A stretch of 64,000 nucleotides of DNA from Zopfochytrium polystomum (GCA_025765615.1 JAIVFJ010000076.1:1-64000), one strand, 5' to 3'; counted from the first letter of the stretch, positions 34,850 through 48,400 are shown. Notes: generated from the letters alone by a model not told the origin. Numbers and translations: made by a program.

Positions 34850-35940
34850 TTGAGATTCTCAAGTTTCTCACACAAGGTGTTGGCCATAGTTTTGGTTCTC
34901 AACAAGCTCTTTCTTTACTATGCGACATATAACACATCATACATTCAATATATCAAGTATGACCCTATCTGAAAGAGGGATCAATTCTGGTCATTCTCAT
35001 AATTTTTCTACTATGTAGACTAATTATTTGGACTAATCGTCAAGTTCCCTGCTCCAATTGCACTGAATATCACTATCTTTGACAGTGAGGAAGAGCTCTC
35101 TTTGGCTCTTGAGTTACAATTAGGGTCAGAGTAACTTGAGAGCCCCTTCTTTATATGTTACATAGTCTTGTAAATGCTTCTTATCTCTTATCTTTTATCC
35201 CTTTTCAGTGTTGCTTTGTCATTAATTCTTTATTCTTGCTTCCTTTCATTTTCTTCAAATATTTTTTTTACTTTTCTTTCTATCCTAATACCACTCTCCA
35301 TATAAATAACTGCCCTTGGAGAAGCAGCGTCATTAATCTCTTTATACGCAACCAACCCAACCTTCACTAAATGCCATTTCAAAGAAATTAGGTTTGTTTT
35401 CTTCTGACTCCCTCCCCCCTACCCTGGAACCTCCTGTAAATACAAGCCTCAGCCACCGTTCATCAAGATGGACTCCTTGCAACCGCACAGAGCTGGTACT
35501 GCCCCAGTGTACGTCAACCTCACTCACATGAGGACGGCCAACAATAAATAGCACAAGGCGTGAACGCACCATTATGCGGAAAGTTTTAATCAATAATGCT
35601 GTGCCTCATACTTTGTACGTTTGACCGTTCACAGAGCAAGAGGATGAGTTTCCTGTCCTGAGGGATGGCTGTAATTATTGAGGGATGCCACATTCCTTCT
35701 ACTCCAGCGAGTGCCGCTGCCAGACTGTTTGGTAGTAGTCACAATGTGTGAGTCCTAGTTTAGACTTCAGTCGTAGTTCCCCCTACACTAGATGCTTACA
35801 ACCAGATTCGATACGAAGATCTCATACTGTCTCTCTGCAAGCATTATTTTCAAGGCGGATCTCATCCAACTTGAACTTTCATCGTCTTGGTTCTGTCGAC
35901 CTGAGAAACCTTGCCACCCAACTGCAACCCAGTCCAGCGT
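34850..35940. other. AT-rich region without recognised features
   Basis: About 1.1 kb between the rRNA fragment and the LINE tail. Short open stretches on both strands lack codon structure or family resemblance. It is probably old repeat debris. Confidence 0.4.
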
Positions 35941-36217
35941 AATTCAGTTGTTTTTTTATTTTTATTTTTTTTTTATTGTTCCAGCCCCGAAAGCCCCAGC
36001 AGGAAGAAAAAGAGCCATCAACGGTATCACCTCAGCAAACCCACCCCATGCGCTACGGACTTACAGGGTTGTCAGGCATCTCCACTGCACACAAAGCCGC
36101 AATGCTCAAAGGAGAAGGGGACAAAGGCAGAAACAAGAAATAGAGAAGTAAGTCTGAGGGAGGTCAGAGTAAGAGAGGGAACAGCTGTGAAAAGTCAGAG
36201 GGTTGGGATAAGTCAGA

Positions 36218-39200
36218 TTAGGCTGCTGCCCATGTCAAGATTGTGAGAGGGAAGATTGGGCTGAGCAGGAGATGGGTGACAAGTGGCTCTTGCTTGTTGG
36301 CATGAGGGAAGTTGTATTGTGTGGTGAAGCCAGATAATGCCTGCAACAAGTTTATGCAGCTGAGGTAGTGGTCAATCCATCTGGAAGAAGCCTTGGTGCG
36401 CAAAAGCCAGATGCCTGGGCAAGTGTCAGTGGAGTGCTGGCAACTACATGTGGTGCAGTGAGGTTGAGAGGGTTGTGAAGAGCTGCTACGAGTTCTGTGG
36501 GATGATAAAGTGGGAGGGAGGTGAAGAGTTGACGTTTGGAGAAGACAGTGGGTGAGAGGCTGTGGAGCAAGGGTGAGAGGCCTGGGAATTTGGTGGAGGG
36601 AATCTGTGGGGCTTGGAGCGCTTGTCAGAGGGCTTGATGGACTGTGGTTGTGTCGTTGCAGCAGGGAATCCAAATAAGTCAATGGGCATCAAGAACGAGC
36701 TGATGGAAAGCAGTGACAAGGGTTTTAAGGACAGAGGCAGCAGGGTTAGCACATGAGAATAAGGTGTCATAAAAGGATTGAGGGATGAAGCCACAAAGGA
36801 GAGAGGAAAAATTGATACAAGATTGATGATCAAAGAGAAATTCAGGGCAGGAGAGCCAGTAAATGGGATGGGCTTGGGGAGGAGAGCGACCATGAGTTGG
36901 ATGAGGAACAGAGGAGGAAAGAGTTTGAGCAAAGGTGTTGCGAATCATGGTATTGGTGTCAGCAGCTGCAGGGAATTGCCAGACATGCTCTGTGGTTTCC
37001 AAAGCGTGGTGGCATCCACGACAGGCTGGACTTAAGGGTGTTGTTGGTGTTGAACTTTTTGGGTGGGCAAAGTGTTGCTGAGGATTTGAAGTCGATACTT
37101 GCGACGAGCAGAGCCAGGGAGGGTACCAAAGAGGGAAGAGGGTTTAATACCAGAGTGGAGAACAAGAAACGTGGCTTCCCAATGAACTAAGTCAGCGTTG
37201 TGGGTGATGTGGGCAAAGGCTGAGGTGTTCAGAAGAGCAAAATGGTGAGAGAGACCTGTGAGGAGTTGCAGTTGTCATTGAAGTTGGCCCAAGACTGGGG
37301 TATTTAAGATGAAGGCGGTGGCTGGGAGGATCTGTTGTGAGAGGATTGGTAACAAGGTTAAGTCGGAAGTTGAGGGTACAGATGATGCCAGCTTGTCTTT
37401 GCGTTCGTTGCCAGGTTGTTGAGGAAAGTACAGGGGAGAATGGCAGTTTTCCACAGAAAGCGGACACGTGGGAGGAGGATGTTACAGATGAGGTTAGAAG
37501 CAATTTTGGTAGTGGTAGAAAGGATTTGCTGCTGTGCTGCTGAGCTCATACCCTCTGCTGTGAAGTAGTTGCCAAGGTGTCAAAAGGTCGTGTTTGGGGG
37601 GTGGATGGGAAGGACTGTGGTGCCCCAGTTGATGGTGGTTGGTGCTGATCGCAGGATGTTGACAGCAGAGATGAAGATTTTCTTGGTGTTAGACTCGATG
37701 TCGTTATGAGACTGGTACTCAAAGATGAGGTTGGCCTGAAGCTGCAGACCCTCCAAGGTGCTGGAGAGGGTGTTGGTGTTGTCGACAAGGGCAAAGCCAG
37801 TAACAGAAACAGGGGGTGGGGGGTTGAAGAATTGGACAGGAAAGTTATGAGGAGTGGGAACTGAGAAAACGAAACCAGTGGTACAACGATCAAGAACACA
37901 AAGAACAGGGTCACAAAAGATATGTCAATCAAGGGGTCCCTCAAGGGAGCCTTGCTGAATCATAGTGCCAATGGGGAAGGAAGGGGATGGGCCAAAAGCT
38001 GTGATGACAGAGGAGCGAAAACGACATTGGGAATTGACATGCATGCAAACATAAGAAGAGGGGAGGTGAAGACATTCCCAGGAGGCAATGAGGCCAGCAA
38101 CAGGGGCACTGTCAAAAGCTTTCTTAATGTCGTTGAGGAGAAGGTATAAGGGCTTTTTAGTGGAATGGGCAAGGTCAAGGGCGTAGCGTTACAAGGTGGA
38201 GAGGCAGGTCAGGAGAAGAGCCAGGGAGGGCAGAGAAGTTGCGACCAAGGAGTACATTGTGAGAAGAGAGGATGGAAGCGATACGAGAAAGACAGATGGA
38301 CTGAACAACTTTGGCAGCAAGTTCACAGAGGCTGATTGGACAGAGGTTGGTGATGTCACCACCCTACGCAGCTTTCTTGGGTATGGGGAAGATGGAGGAA
38401 GATGCCCAAGAGTCCAGGATGTCAAGGAAGAGAAAAGCGCGAATGATGAGGGAGGAGAAGAATGCAAGAGCATCAGGACCAGCTGCGAGGAGGAGCTCTC
38501 TGGAGATTTGGGAGGGGCCTAGGGCTTTGTTTGAGGCAAGAGATGTGAGAGCGTTTTCGATGTCGTTGGCAGAAGGGGGCAGCATTACCTTGGAGAACTG
38601 ATCTGGGGGGATGTGGGGATGGGGTTGCATCTCAGAGTGAAATGGAGAGGATGGTGGGAAGGGAGTGAGGCTGCGAGGGCGAAACCAGTGTTCAACCTGT
38701 TGTTGGCAGATACCAGGGACAAGGTTGGATCGTGCGTGATTGAGGGACCTTTGTCAGTAGTATAGCAAATGTGATTGATGCTGGAGTTGCTGCTCGTGCA
38801 GTTAAGGATGTTGTTGAGGACAGTCTTTATCTTGCTAGAAGAGAAAAGGTCATGTCTACATGTGAGAGCTGTGGCAATGTCCTCCATTTTGTGCTTTTCT
38901 GTTGCCTGGCATTGGGCACAGTAGATGGCCTGGCGATGGTGGTTGAGTGTGGGGAGCAAAACATCACAAAAGTCCGTTGTGTCAAAGAAGCGGGCTTTGT
39001 ACTGAGAGTGGATGTGGGACAAGAGCGCCCCACTCAGATGGGGTCAAAGGAATGGAAGGGAAGATGTTAGCCAGATCATGCACAGGGTCTTTGGCGAGTG
39101 CCCACAGTTAACTGGAGGCGTTGGCCATGGCAAGAGAGCAGTGTGGGTTGAGCATGTAGTGACAGCTGATTGAGCTGGGACAGTAGTAGAGGAAGGCTCA

Positions 39201-39324
39201 GCGGAGGAACGGTTGTAAGGTCCTCATCAATTGTGTCATTGTATTTCAACCATTCTTCAATTGTCCAGAGGTGGAAGCTGAGGAGCTGGGTGGTTGTGTC
39301 CACTGCGGTGAGGCGGCTATCCAA
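36218..39324 (-). pseudogene. LINE ORF2 (reverse transcriptase) remnant
   Basis: Minus-strand pieces in several frames follow LINE order. A linker includes ARFFDTTDFCDVLLPTLNHH. The RT entry is ALGPSQISRELLLAAGPDAL with WASSSIFPIPKK. QQGSLEGPLIDISF matches the QGxPLSP region, and GFALVDNTNTLSSTLEGLQL stands where the FADD motif should be. Near 37000, CRGCHHALETTEHVW is the Cys/His motif behind many LINE RTs. The active-site aspartates are lost and the endonuclease domain is largely missing, so the copy is dead. Confidence 0.75.
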
Positions 39325-39357
39325 TTGTGCAGTGAGTGGCTCCAGTGTGGTGACTTG

Positions 39358-40672
39358 CTAATTTAGGTTGTGGATGGCGCCAGCATGGTTTTTGAGTGAA
39401 GTATCCACGTTGGCTGCAGCAGCTGCAAGTCTCTGAATGTTGTTGTCCAACTTTACTAGGCTGTGTTCCAGTGCTGCAGGAATTGGCTCAAGTTGGGTAA
39501 GCTGAGTGGTGAGTTTTTGTGTGTGTACTGAGATCTGATGCTCTTTCAGCTCTGTGCACAAGGAGGTCTGTTTTGCGTGAAGCTGTTGCTGGATGTTATC
39601 AAGGACCATCAAAATTGACTGCAGCTCTGGAGGAGGGACAGAAGGGGGGGCAGACGGGACAGGTGGGGGAGTTGTGGTGTCAGGAGGGGCCTGAGCTGTC
39701 TGGCTGTTGTCTTTGGAATCTGCTGAAGTGGCTTGGTTAAGGAGGGAGCCAGAGGGGCGGCCAGTTTTGCAAGATTGAGAGGTATGGTTGGAGTTTCCAC
39801 AACGGCGACAGCAGGGCAAGGGAGTGAAATCTTCCTTTTGGAGTGGGTGAAATGGGAGGGCACGGCCATTGAAGACAACTGATTGGTTAGTTTTTTGCAA
39901 CATCAATGCACTGGTTGTGAAAAAAAAGGGCAGATGAGGAAAGGCCAGCGGTGCCTGTTGCTGAGTTGAAGAATCCTGGAATGCGAACTGACGTGCACCC
40001 AAACTCATATTTGATGGGCTCAAGGTCATAGATACTTGTGGAGCAACAAATGTCACAAAGGACAGCTGTGCGTTGCTTTTCATCACTGATTTGCCGCTGG
40101 TTTTCTGCAGAAGGTCCCAGTGGTTGAATTGTGATGCCAGCACCCATAATAGTTATGAACTGAGGGGGATTGCGAGGAGGGCCCTCAAAAAGAACTGTGG
40201 CAGATGCGGAGGTGGAAAGCTGGTGGTGTGCAAAATGAATAGCCATTATGGAGCCACAGGAGGATAAAGCAGAGGTGATTGCATGACGCAGGGAGTCCTT
40301 CAGCTCATCAAAGTTTTTTCCAGTAGTTCCAGGAGCCAGGTGTTGGAGGACGAGTTGGTTGGCAGATTTGTTGGTGAATTCTGTGGCAGCAGCTGGTAGT
40401 TGACAGGTGTAAGAAAATTTAATGTGTGGGGATGTGGTCGGAAGACAGGCAGCCTGTTTGTGTGACAAAGAATGCAGAAGGTGGAGCAAGTAAGAAGTCT
40501 GGTCCTTTGAGAGCAAGGGCTGCTGTTGGATGGTGAGGTTGCAAGTGGAGGTGAAGCATAGGATGTCAAGTTCAGTGAGTGGTGCCATTGTGGGGTCTGG
40601 CTGAGTGGTGATTGTCAATATGTGTTGATCAGCGTGGGTGCCGAAGAACATGGAGGGAGGTGGGCCACTCAT
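39358..40672 (-). pseudogene. LINE ORF1 (gag-like) with one frameshift
   Basis: About 430 residues in two frames. The first runs from ATG 40672 to 39887. The second (39358-40143) carries CRRCGNSNHTSQSC, an exact CX2CX4HX4C zinc knuckle, then a Pro/Ser-rich and coiled-coil-like end. The frames meet at a run of eight T on the minus strand (near 39917-39925), so a single slip in that run explains the break. The product would bind LINE RNA. Confidence 0.75.
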
Positions 40673-40789
40673 GAAAAGGGGGGTAGCAATCCCAATTCAG
40701 CACAAAGGTTGTGATGTGGCTGCAATGTGTTGCGGTGGTGAAGGTGGTGATTTCAGTCTGGTTTGGAAGGTGAGGCCAACAATCGCTGG

Positions 40790-41185
40790 AGGCAATCTGG
40801 CAGCAATCTGGAGTCAATCTGGCAACGATCTGGAGTCAATCTGACGATGATCTGACGATCAGACGACAATCTGACGACAATTGGATGATGATCTGGCAAT
40901 CTGATGACAATCTGGTGTTCTGGTGATGATCTGGAGTCAATCTGACGACAATCTGATGATGATCTCATGATCTGGAGACAATCTGACAACAATCTGATGA
41001 TCTGGAGTCAAACTGACGTCGACCTGACGATGATCTGACGATCTGACAAAGATCTGACATCAATCTGGCGGTGGCAAGGCGATGGAGGGTGGTGGTGGAG
41101 GGTTCTGGAGTCAATCTGACGTCGATCTGATGATGATCTGACGATCTGACAACGATCTGACGTCAATCTGGCAGTGGGAAGGTGG
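40790..41185. repeat. Degenerate tandem repeats of GATCTGACGATCTGA type
   Basis: About 25-30 imperfect units of 10-14 bp, variations on CAATCTGACGACAATCTGG, GATCTGACGATGATCTGACG and AGTCAATCTGAC. It lies between the LINE ORF1 start and the copia remnant. It could be the repeated 5' leader of the LINE or an independent minisatellite. Confidence 0.75.
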
Positions 41186-41239
41186 TGGAGGCGGTGGCAA
41201 GGTGGTGGAGGGTGGTGGTGGTGGAGGGTGCAGTCTTGA

Positions 41240-44003
41240 GTGTCTGTTGACAAGGCTTCGCAACTAGATGAAGAGGAAGACCGCAGGAACTGCTGCAACA
41301 ACTGCAACTGGCGTCAAGGTGGCAACAACACCTGTGACAACAATGAACTGTGATGATAGACACAACTGAAGTGACCACAACAAAGGAGGTTGCAATGACC
41401 TTGAGCAAGCAGAACAAAACAATCATCAAGGCAGCAACTACAGGAACAACAACAACAGTGGATGCAACATCCACAACAACCAAAATCACACTTGCTCCCC
41501 TTGTCATGGGGACAGGCCCTGCTACTGGTGGTTACCACAAGGCATATGGTCACCACATAGAAAGGGACTGCCATGACCACTGCAGGCCAGGAGCCACCCA
41601 TAGACCAGAGCCAAAGATTACCTCAATCCACTGACAGTTTGGAAGAGTTGAAGGCACCTGGCGCAAGTTCTGTGCAGAAACCCCAAGCTTCGCCACCAAC
41701 ACACACACACACGAGTCTGAGCACTGCCTGCACATGCGCCAGGCCATATCTCAGCGAGGCTCCAAATGCAAGACTTCACACCTGGTCAACCAAACCATGC
41801 GTCAGCGTCAGCAACTGTGGCTGTACCACAAGCAACTCTTGTTCCTTTCTCTGGATTTCACCCTCAACCTGCTACAGGAGGGCCATCTGTTTCTTCTTCT
41901 TCTCAAATAAATGGTCCCTCTCGCTTCTACTTCTTTGTGAACACTGCAACTGTTAATGTGTCACACACAGGCATAGCCTCTCTTCCTTACATGATCAATT
42001 CTGGAGCCGTACCCACAATGATCCCACAATGGGAGCAATTCTCTGAGTACCAACAGTTTGAAACTGAACACCATGCCTGACTAGCAGATGCACAAATGCC
42101 CCATCAAAGGAGCTGGATCTGTCACTCTTACCTTTCCTGGTTTTGATGTGGTGCTTTGCAATGTGCTTCATGTCCCATCACTCAAGGAACCACTCCTCTC
42201 TGTGTCACATGTCCACCAAGACCCAACTGCTGGGATGCTATTCACTCAATTTTCTGTCTTCATTCTTGACCTCAATACACTTGCACCTCAACATGGTATC
42301 AAGATTGACGAACAACGCGACAGCCTCTACAATCTCATCCCATTCCAGCACCCAGCTGCGCAGAGGACAATTTCAGTTGAGGCATTGCCTTCAGATCACC
42401 CACCAGCAACTGCACACGACCTTTGGCACTGATGGTTTGGCCACATCCCCCAAGAGCAAGTACGCAACACTCTCAAGTCTGGTGATGTCAACAGTGCTCC
42501 TTCTCCACCCAACAACATGCGAGCCTTGCCTCATTTGCGATATGGCAAAGATGCGCTGGCAACATCTCATGGTCAAGCCTTGTTTTGATTTTGCTCTGCT
42601 GCAGATGCTGTGTACTGACCAAACTGGCAAGATCAGTACACGTTCTCTTGAAGGTTTCGACTTCTTTGAAGTTATTGTTGACTACACCACAGGCGACGCA
42701 TCGGTCAACACTGTCGCTTGCACAGCAGGCGTCACTCAGCGAATAATTGATCACGTTGGTTTTGAAGAGCAACTTTTCCCCTCTCGTCAAACACTATTTG
42801 TTCAGGCAGACAACCTTGGTCTTAACACTCAGCAATTTGAGTCCTACTGTATCAACCACCAACCTCCCATCGTCTTTCTGCCTTCTGTCCCTTATGTCAA
42901 GGAGGATGATGGTGTTCGAGAAAATGCCATCTAGGTCATCACCCACATTGCTTCATGTCTCCTGATTGAAGCCCAGCTTCCACAGTTCTTCTGGTCCCAT
43001 GCAATACACCATGCTTCATTCCTGCGCAATTGTGTGCAACACACTCGCACTGGTCAAATTCCATTTGAATGTTACCAGGGCCAAAACTTAACCTGCGCCA
43101 TCTTGGAACTTTTGGCTGCCTCATTGTCACACTCAACAATGAGTACACGGAACCTGCGAACTCAAACAAAACCAAGTTCTCTCCCTGGGCCTCACTTGGA
43201 CTCTTCTTTGTCAGGAACATGGCAGGACAGGGCAAGGTAGACAAGGAACTAAGAGGTGTGATGATTGTATTGGAAACAATAATTCACTTGAGGGATGGGC
43301 CAGGTCCCATCCCCCCTTTTATACATTTTGAGATTCTTCCTTGTCAACTCTCAAAGAAAATTCCAGAAAGAACATAATACAATAAAACCAATGATACCAA
43401 TGACAACAACAAGACAAGTCAGAAAGGTAAAGAAGGCTCCAGAAATGTCCACAAAGTTCCAGCTGGAGGTTGCAGAAGGTTCCAGAGGGTGATTCATAAC
43501 ATTCTTGGGTTTTGACATGGACAGCAAGTCTATCGCCCTCAGCTGCGACTTGCTGCACAAAACATTCTTCTGACACGCCACTACAACTTGCATGAGCATG
43601 TCTTTGCTGGGCTTGTCAGCAGCGATGCTAAGCTTCAATCTCTTAATTATGATTACTTAACTTCTCTTTCTGGCGACTTTACTGATATTCCTGAAACTGG
43701 CGACTCTCCTTCTTTCAAACCTTTTGAGGGGGACGGCCACCATCATCAACAAACACCTCAGATCAACCTCCAACTCTTCCCAAGATAGTGGAAGAGGATG
43801 ATGACGACAACGACTTTGGTTGGAACCCTGACACATTTGCTGTTGTCCTTGGCAAAGACGAAGATGAACCCAAAGCGAGCCTATCTCCAGCAGCCCTTCG
43901 CATAGCAGCATCCATCAACACTGAAGGAGAAGGACCACCCACAAACACAAATCTCTACTTCATTCACTCCTTCCACTCACTCACTCAGAGTAGACCATTT
44001 ACA
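41240..44003 (+). mobile_element. Deleted relative of element C (copy C2)
   Basis: Plus-strand copy of the C family. It has the gag zinc region (HHIERDCHDHC), the protease (PYMINSGAVPTMIPQW, the same D-to-N change as in C) and the pre-integrase motif CLICDMAKM. Integrase includes the middle block VQADNLGLNTQQFESYC that C lacks, and the C-terminal words FGCLIVTLNNEYTEPAN follow. After a deletion that removes RT and RNase H, it ends in 60 bases of a C-type LTR end (43942-44003, ...TTTACA). The 5' LTR is missing. Solo LTR D2 interrupts it. Confidence 0.85.
43209..43501 (-). mobile_element. Solo LTR, family D (copy D2)
   Basis: A 293-bp relative of D1 in opposite orientation, with ends TGTCAGGAAC and GATTCATAACA, flanked by TTCTT (43204-43208 and 43502-43506). 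Its TATA box is conserved (minus strand, near 43317-43324), but the heat-shock array is shorter and broken. It interrupts the GLF-LGFD segment of integrase in copy C2. Confidence 0.9.
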
Positions 44004-44219
44004 TGTCTTAGAGGCAGGGAGTGCGGAAGTTGCAAGGGAAGGGTGCAATCCTTGCAGCAGCAGCACTCGGGCCTCTGAAGAGCCAGTCAACTTCATCAGG
44101 GGAGCTAGTGACCACTAATTTCCTGGATTGGTGTTGTGCAAAACACGAATGGATACGTGTTGAATATAATGATTTAAAATGAGATCGTCTGGCGAGACGT
44201 GGTGTCAGTGGAAAATGTG

Positions 44220-44560
44220 CTGAGGGTTGTGGGGCATCGTTGTGATCGTTCCATGTTTTCACTTGCCGTTGGTGTTGAAGGCACTGACACTGCTCTTTCC
44301 TCGATTTCTTGATTATTTGGCTGCTCTGGCAGCAGATGCGGTTGGAATGTTGCAGGACGGAAGACATTGTTGCGGACATCCTAACCAAGGCATTACCGCG
44401 GAAACAGCATGAGATGTTCATTGCTGTGGTTAGTGGGTCTTGGGGACTTAAAGAAGGTAAGCCCAGTTGAGGTGATGGAACAAGTTGGTTCCAATAGAAG
44501 GTTTTTTGTTCCTGGGTTGGAATGTTTCTCCTCCATACAGTGGATGCTGCACGCGCAGGA
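44220..44560 (+). pseudogene. Remnant of another copia RNase H end
   Basis: The plus strand reads DIVADILTKALPRKQHEMFI near 44366-44425, the terminal RNase H signature of a copia element different from A and C. Upstream and downstream frames are decayed, and no LTR can be delimited. Confidence 0.65.
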
Positions 44561-45487
44561 GGTTTAGGGAAGCGGAGATTGCTCCGCTCCAAATTGAGGG
44601 AGAGTGTCAGTGTAAGACGGGTTTTTGGGGCTGAGGTAAAGCAATTTGGTCAGAGCGTCACTGGGCCTTCTAGGGATGCAGGCTTTCCGCTTTGGACTGG
44701 TGGATAAGGCTCTTCACGGCACGGTTTCAATCCGCCAACCTGTGCTGCCAGTGCAGTTGCAGACGAAAAAATGCCAGTCGAAGGGCGTGGCTGGCGGCAC
44801 AATCATTACATGTATGCCTGATGCAAATACTGAAAGCGAGAGAGACGCTGGTGTGAGACAAGACAAGAGAGACAGTGCCAACTCCATTTCAACTTCCGTC
44901 TACACCGCTGGAGCCCAGAGAGAGAGAGAGAAAAACCGAGGAAAGGGGGAGAAGGGAGACGCCCGCTCCTTCGCGGCGACGGCGGCGGTAGAAAGAGGGA
45001 AATTAGATGACCGCCGTCACGAGCGAGTCCACCATAAAAAAGGTACATAGAAAGGGAAAAGGAATGGAGAACGCCCGCGGGCCGCCGCTCCTCACGGCGA
45101 TAGGAGTGTGCTTGATGTACCAGCACCAAAGGTCCAAAGGCGCAGAAGAGAAATGGGGTCCACCATTTTTTCAAAAAAAGACGCTGGCAGTGGGTGGAAC
45201 CAAACTGCGAAGTAAGAAACAAAAGCAAGCAGGACTAGAGGTGCGGAAAAGATGAAGGACAAGCCAATCCTTCAAGTAACGGATAATAATTGGGCGGCGG
45301 TATACACTATTGCATTGGCAGGCAAAAACACAAGCACTGCCCCCCGTGCACCCGCAATCACCGCCCCCCCAACCAGGTGTTTGACCGTTTCGACAGTCCC
45401 TTGCTCGGCTCTCTCCTTTGTTCTCGCAATTTGAGAAATAAAATAAAAAGAAAACAAAAAGCGCATCATCTTCCCGATATTAAGAGA
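44561..45487. other. Spacer between repeat island and SEC24
   Basis: No gene recognised. It contains a GA-rich run (44916-44960) and A-rich stretches. The last part is the presumed 3' region of SEC24. Confidence 0.45.
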
Positions 45488-48400
45488 TTATACCGCTCTT
45501 TGATATCTGTGGCGAAGCAGGATTTGGTTTGATGCGGCACGATCGGTTAAGAGCAAATAAAAAAAAGAATCCACGGGCAATAGTGGCACCTTTTCTCTTA
45601 TCTCGCCCAAGAATTGAACGTAGCTCGAGTTGGATTCCGTCCGGTCTTCGAACAGGTGCGACAGGAACGACATGCGGAGGCTGGGGTCGCTGTCTTCCTT
45701 GACAATATAGAAGTTGGGCCAAACTGCGGCGGTCTGCAGAGTGTGCTCACGAGTTTTCCGCACAAAGTCATTGACGCGCTGGTTGAACTCGTTTGGGATA
45801 ACGGGCAGAGCCAACTGAGGGGAATAATCATTGAAAGGGAGTAATCGTCGGAAAAAAAGGATCAGGTTGTTAGAGATATCAAAGAAAAGAAACAAAAAAA
45901 GTATCAAGTTTATCACCTTGCCATACTGAACACCTTCATAGCCTTTGCCAAACAACATCGCACAAAGCTGCGGGGGTACGTTGCGTCCCACCCAGAGGAA
46001 CACGTCCAATCCATTATCCAGGAGGCACAAGCCAGCAGACGCGACCTGCTCCGCACGCAAGTTCAGCAAGGGAAACTCGCGGAGTTCTGCTTGTGAGGAT
46101 GCGCCAGCATCCGCGGTGAGAGCCCACAGGCGCGGGTGGAGTGCCGTGATGCAAAACTCAGTCGATGCCGCGTAGAGAACTGCTCTAGCGTACGAGCGGA
46201 CGTCAGTGGGCACGATCGAATTGGTCCTGAATGCGATCTGTAATTACCGAACGAGAGCGAACAATGTCAGTCTCAAATTCTGTGTTCAGAACACAACGAG
46301 TCCTCCGCGGAGACGAACATGCTTAAGCATTCCAAGGGACAGGGCAGGCAGCAACGAGAGGTTCTCCGGAAGTAGCAGCTGTGAGCTTTGGCCTTGAGAT
46401 GTTGCATGCTGTTTGTACGCCCCAGCAATGCCGTTCAAATTTGTAACACATCCCTCTCTGGCGAAGCCATTGCTGTTTAACTGCGAGTGCTGCACCCCTG
46501 AAAACATTAAGTAAACAAATGAAGGCCACAGATCTTAGCATACGGCGGTGATGTGTAAAAGATTTCTCCTCACCCTTCTTTACTGTGAGCGCAGCTATAG
46601 CAATATGATCCGCCTCCCCAAACACTCTGTCCAACTGCGGAGTCACTGCGACTGCCAAAGTGATAACACGAATCCTTCGCTCCCCCTCGGTGGTAGTGTA
46701 TAACAGTCCTGCCTGGAAGCACACAATATCATCCTTGAGAGCCTCAGGCATGAGAAGCTGAACCGCAAACGAATGGGTCGGGTTGACGTTGGGAAGCGAT
46801 ATTAGATCGAATTGGGACTTGTGGAAATTGCCGTGAAGGGCGGCAACCGCTAGCCCAGTGGAGACTCGGACTCGGCAGACGGCTTCTAAGCCATTATGCA
46901 GAGCAAGGTGGTTGCCAAGTTCCGTCGATAACTTCGCTGCATCTTCAGGAGAAGAGGCGTTGAAGCCGGGGTACAAGAACGCCGAGCCACCTGAGTATCT
47001 GACGCAACCGCCTGCGGGATAAGAATATAAAGGAAAGAGCTCAATGAATAGATGTAGAGCGAAGCTGGGAAAGTCGTTTGAACAGATTGGCTGTCACAAA
47101 ATACGTACTTAATGTAGTGAAGTCACCGTATTGCGCGGGAGCGCAAAAGAGGTCAATGCTCACTTGAGCTTTCGCAAAGTCATTGCCTATCTGCTTGTAA
47201 TGCAAAATGGCAGGTTGAAGAAGACCGGACTCCTATAGAAGTGGTTAAAAAGGAAAACATGAGACACTCGGTCGTTTGAGTCCGACCTTCGGCGTTCCTA
47301 GAAGTTTAGGGTCCTCCCGTGACTCTAGGGAGCCTGGTCCAACGTTGGGCAGTGAGCTCTGTACAACCACTATTTTGCCGCCAATTTTTTCCTATGTTGC
47401 CGAGAATCGGTGAGATTACTCAAATGGCAAGAGAACAGTACAATTAGCTTAAACGCAGAAGCGAGGGCTCGCGGCAGAGCATTTTTGGTGGAAAGGGTGG
47501 ACTTGAACATGTTGCTGAGGTTTGAGAGCAGCTTTTCGATAATTGGGCGACTCTCTGCAAGGGGCACAAGCAGATCATCCGGTCGAGGAAGGTAAGGGGT
47601 GTCATCAAGATCAGAGACGACGAGCATTTCAGGTTCAGCCAAATGCGACTAAAGTGGTCAAAGAAAAGAAAGGATCAGCAGATGGATTCGCGATCCCTGA
47701 CCTTAGGATTGCCAACTTACTCCAATGTTATAGAAATGAACAGACCCGTCCACAGTAAGAAACGCTACTTTCGTCCGTCCGTCCAGGTTTGGAATGCGAT
47801 CTAGACTTTCCAGGATTGTCTTCGCAGCCACAAATACCAATCCGGATTGCACTGCTGCATACGACACATCAATTACAAAGATAATGACAACCGGCTGCGG
47901 CGGGCGCGCCATGTAATCCTGCGACGCTTGGTACTCCACAATGGCATGTGTGAGCTCGCTTCGTTGGAGGCGGTCCACTCGCGTTTGGCTGTTCGCGTCC
48001 CAGTCGAAAAACTGGGGGACCGGGTTCTCCACCCCACAAATGCTGCACCTCCACTGGCTTCCGCCATTTACAAATTTAATCCAAGGGTTTAAATATGCAG
48101 TACAGCGTGAGCATCGGGGGATCGAGGGCGGGTTGATCAGAGGAATCGGAGCTTCGCCCGGAACAGGTTGGTGGAAAGGTGAAACAATGAGGCCTAGCGG
48201 AATCTTCGATTTCTCCAGGAGGGCTGGGGCGTTTGGAACGGCGTTCATTGTGGTGCGCATATAGGAAGCCGGACATATTGAGAACGGAGACTGGGATACT
48301 GAAAACCGGTGATCTAGCGTCGGCAATTCCGTCGGTACGACCAAGTCGTTTGGATTTATCTGCCGCTGGAGCAAGTTCACCACCGGTTTGCCGTAATGGT

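Larger units (their letters stand above)
35945..40760 (-). mobile_element. Degenerate non-LTR retrotransposon (LINE)
   Basis: The element reads leftward: ORF1 with a zinc knuckle (39358-40672), an ORF2 with reverse transcriptase words (about 36218-39324), and an A-rich tail seen as a T-rich run on the plus strand (35950-35985). The 5' side borders a tandem-repeat block (40790-41180) that may be its leader. The element is full of frameshifts and stops in ORF2. Gene order and the zinc-knuckle ORF1 resemble fungal Tad-like LINEs; the clade is not certain. Confidence 0.8.

Noticed and set aside
44008..44592. A 194-codon minus-strand open frame
   Set aside because: It lies opposite a copia RNase H remnant read on the plus strand (ADILTKALPRKQ) and shows no family features.
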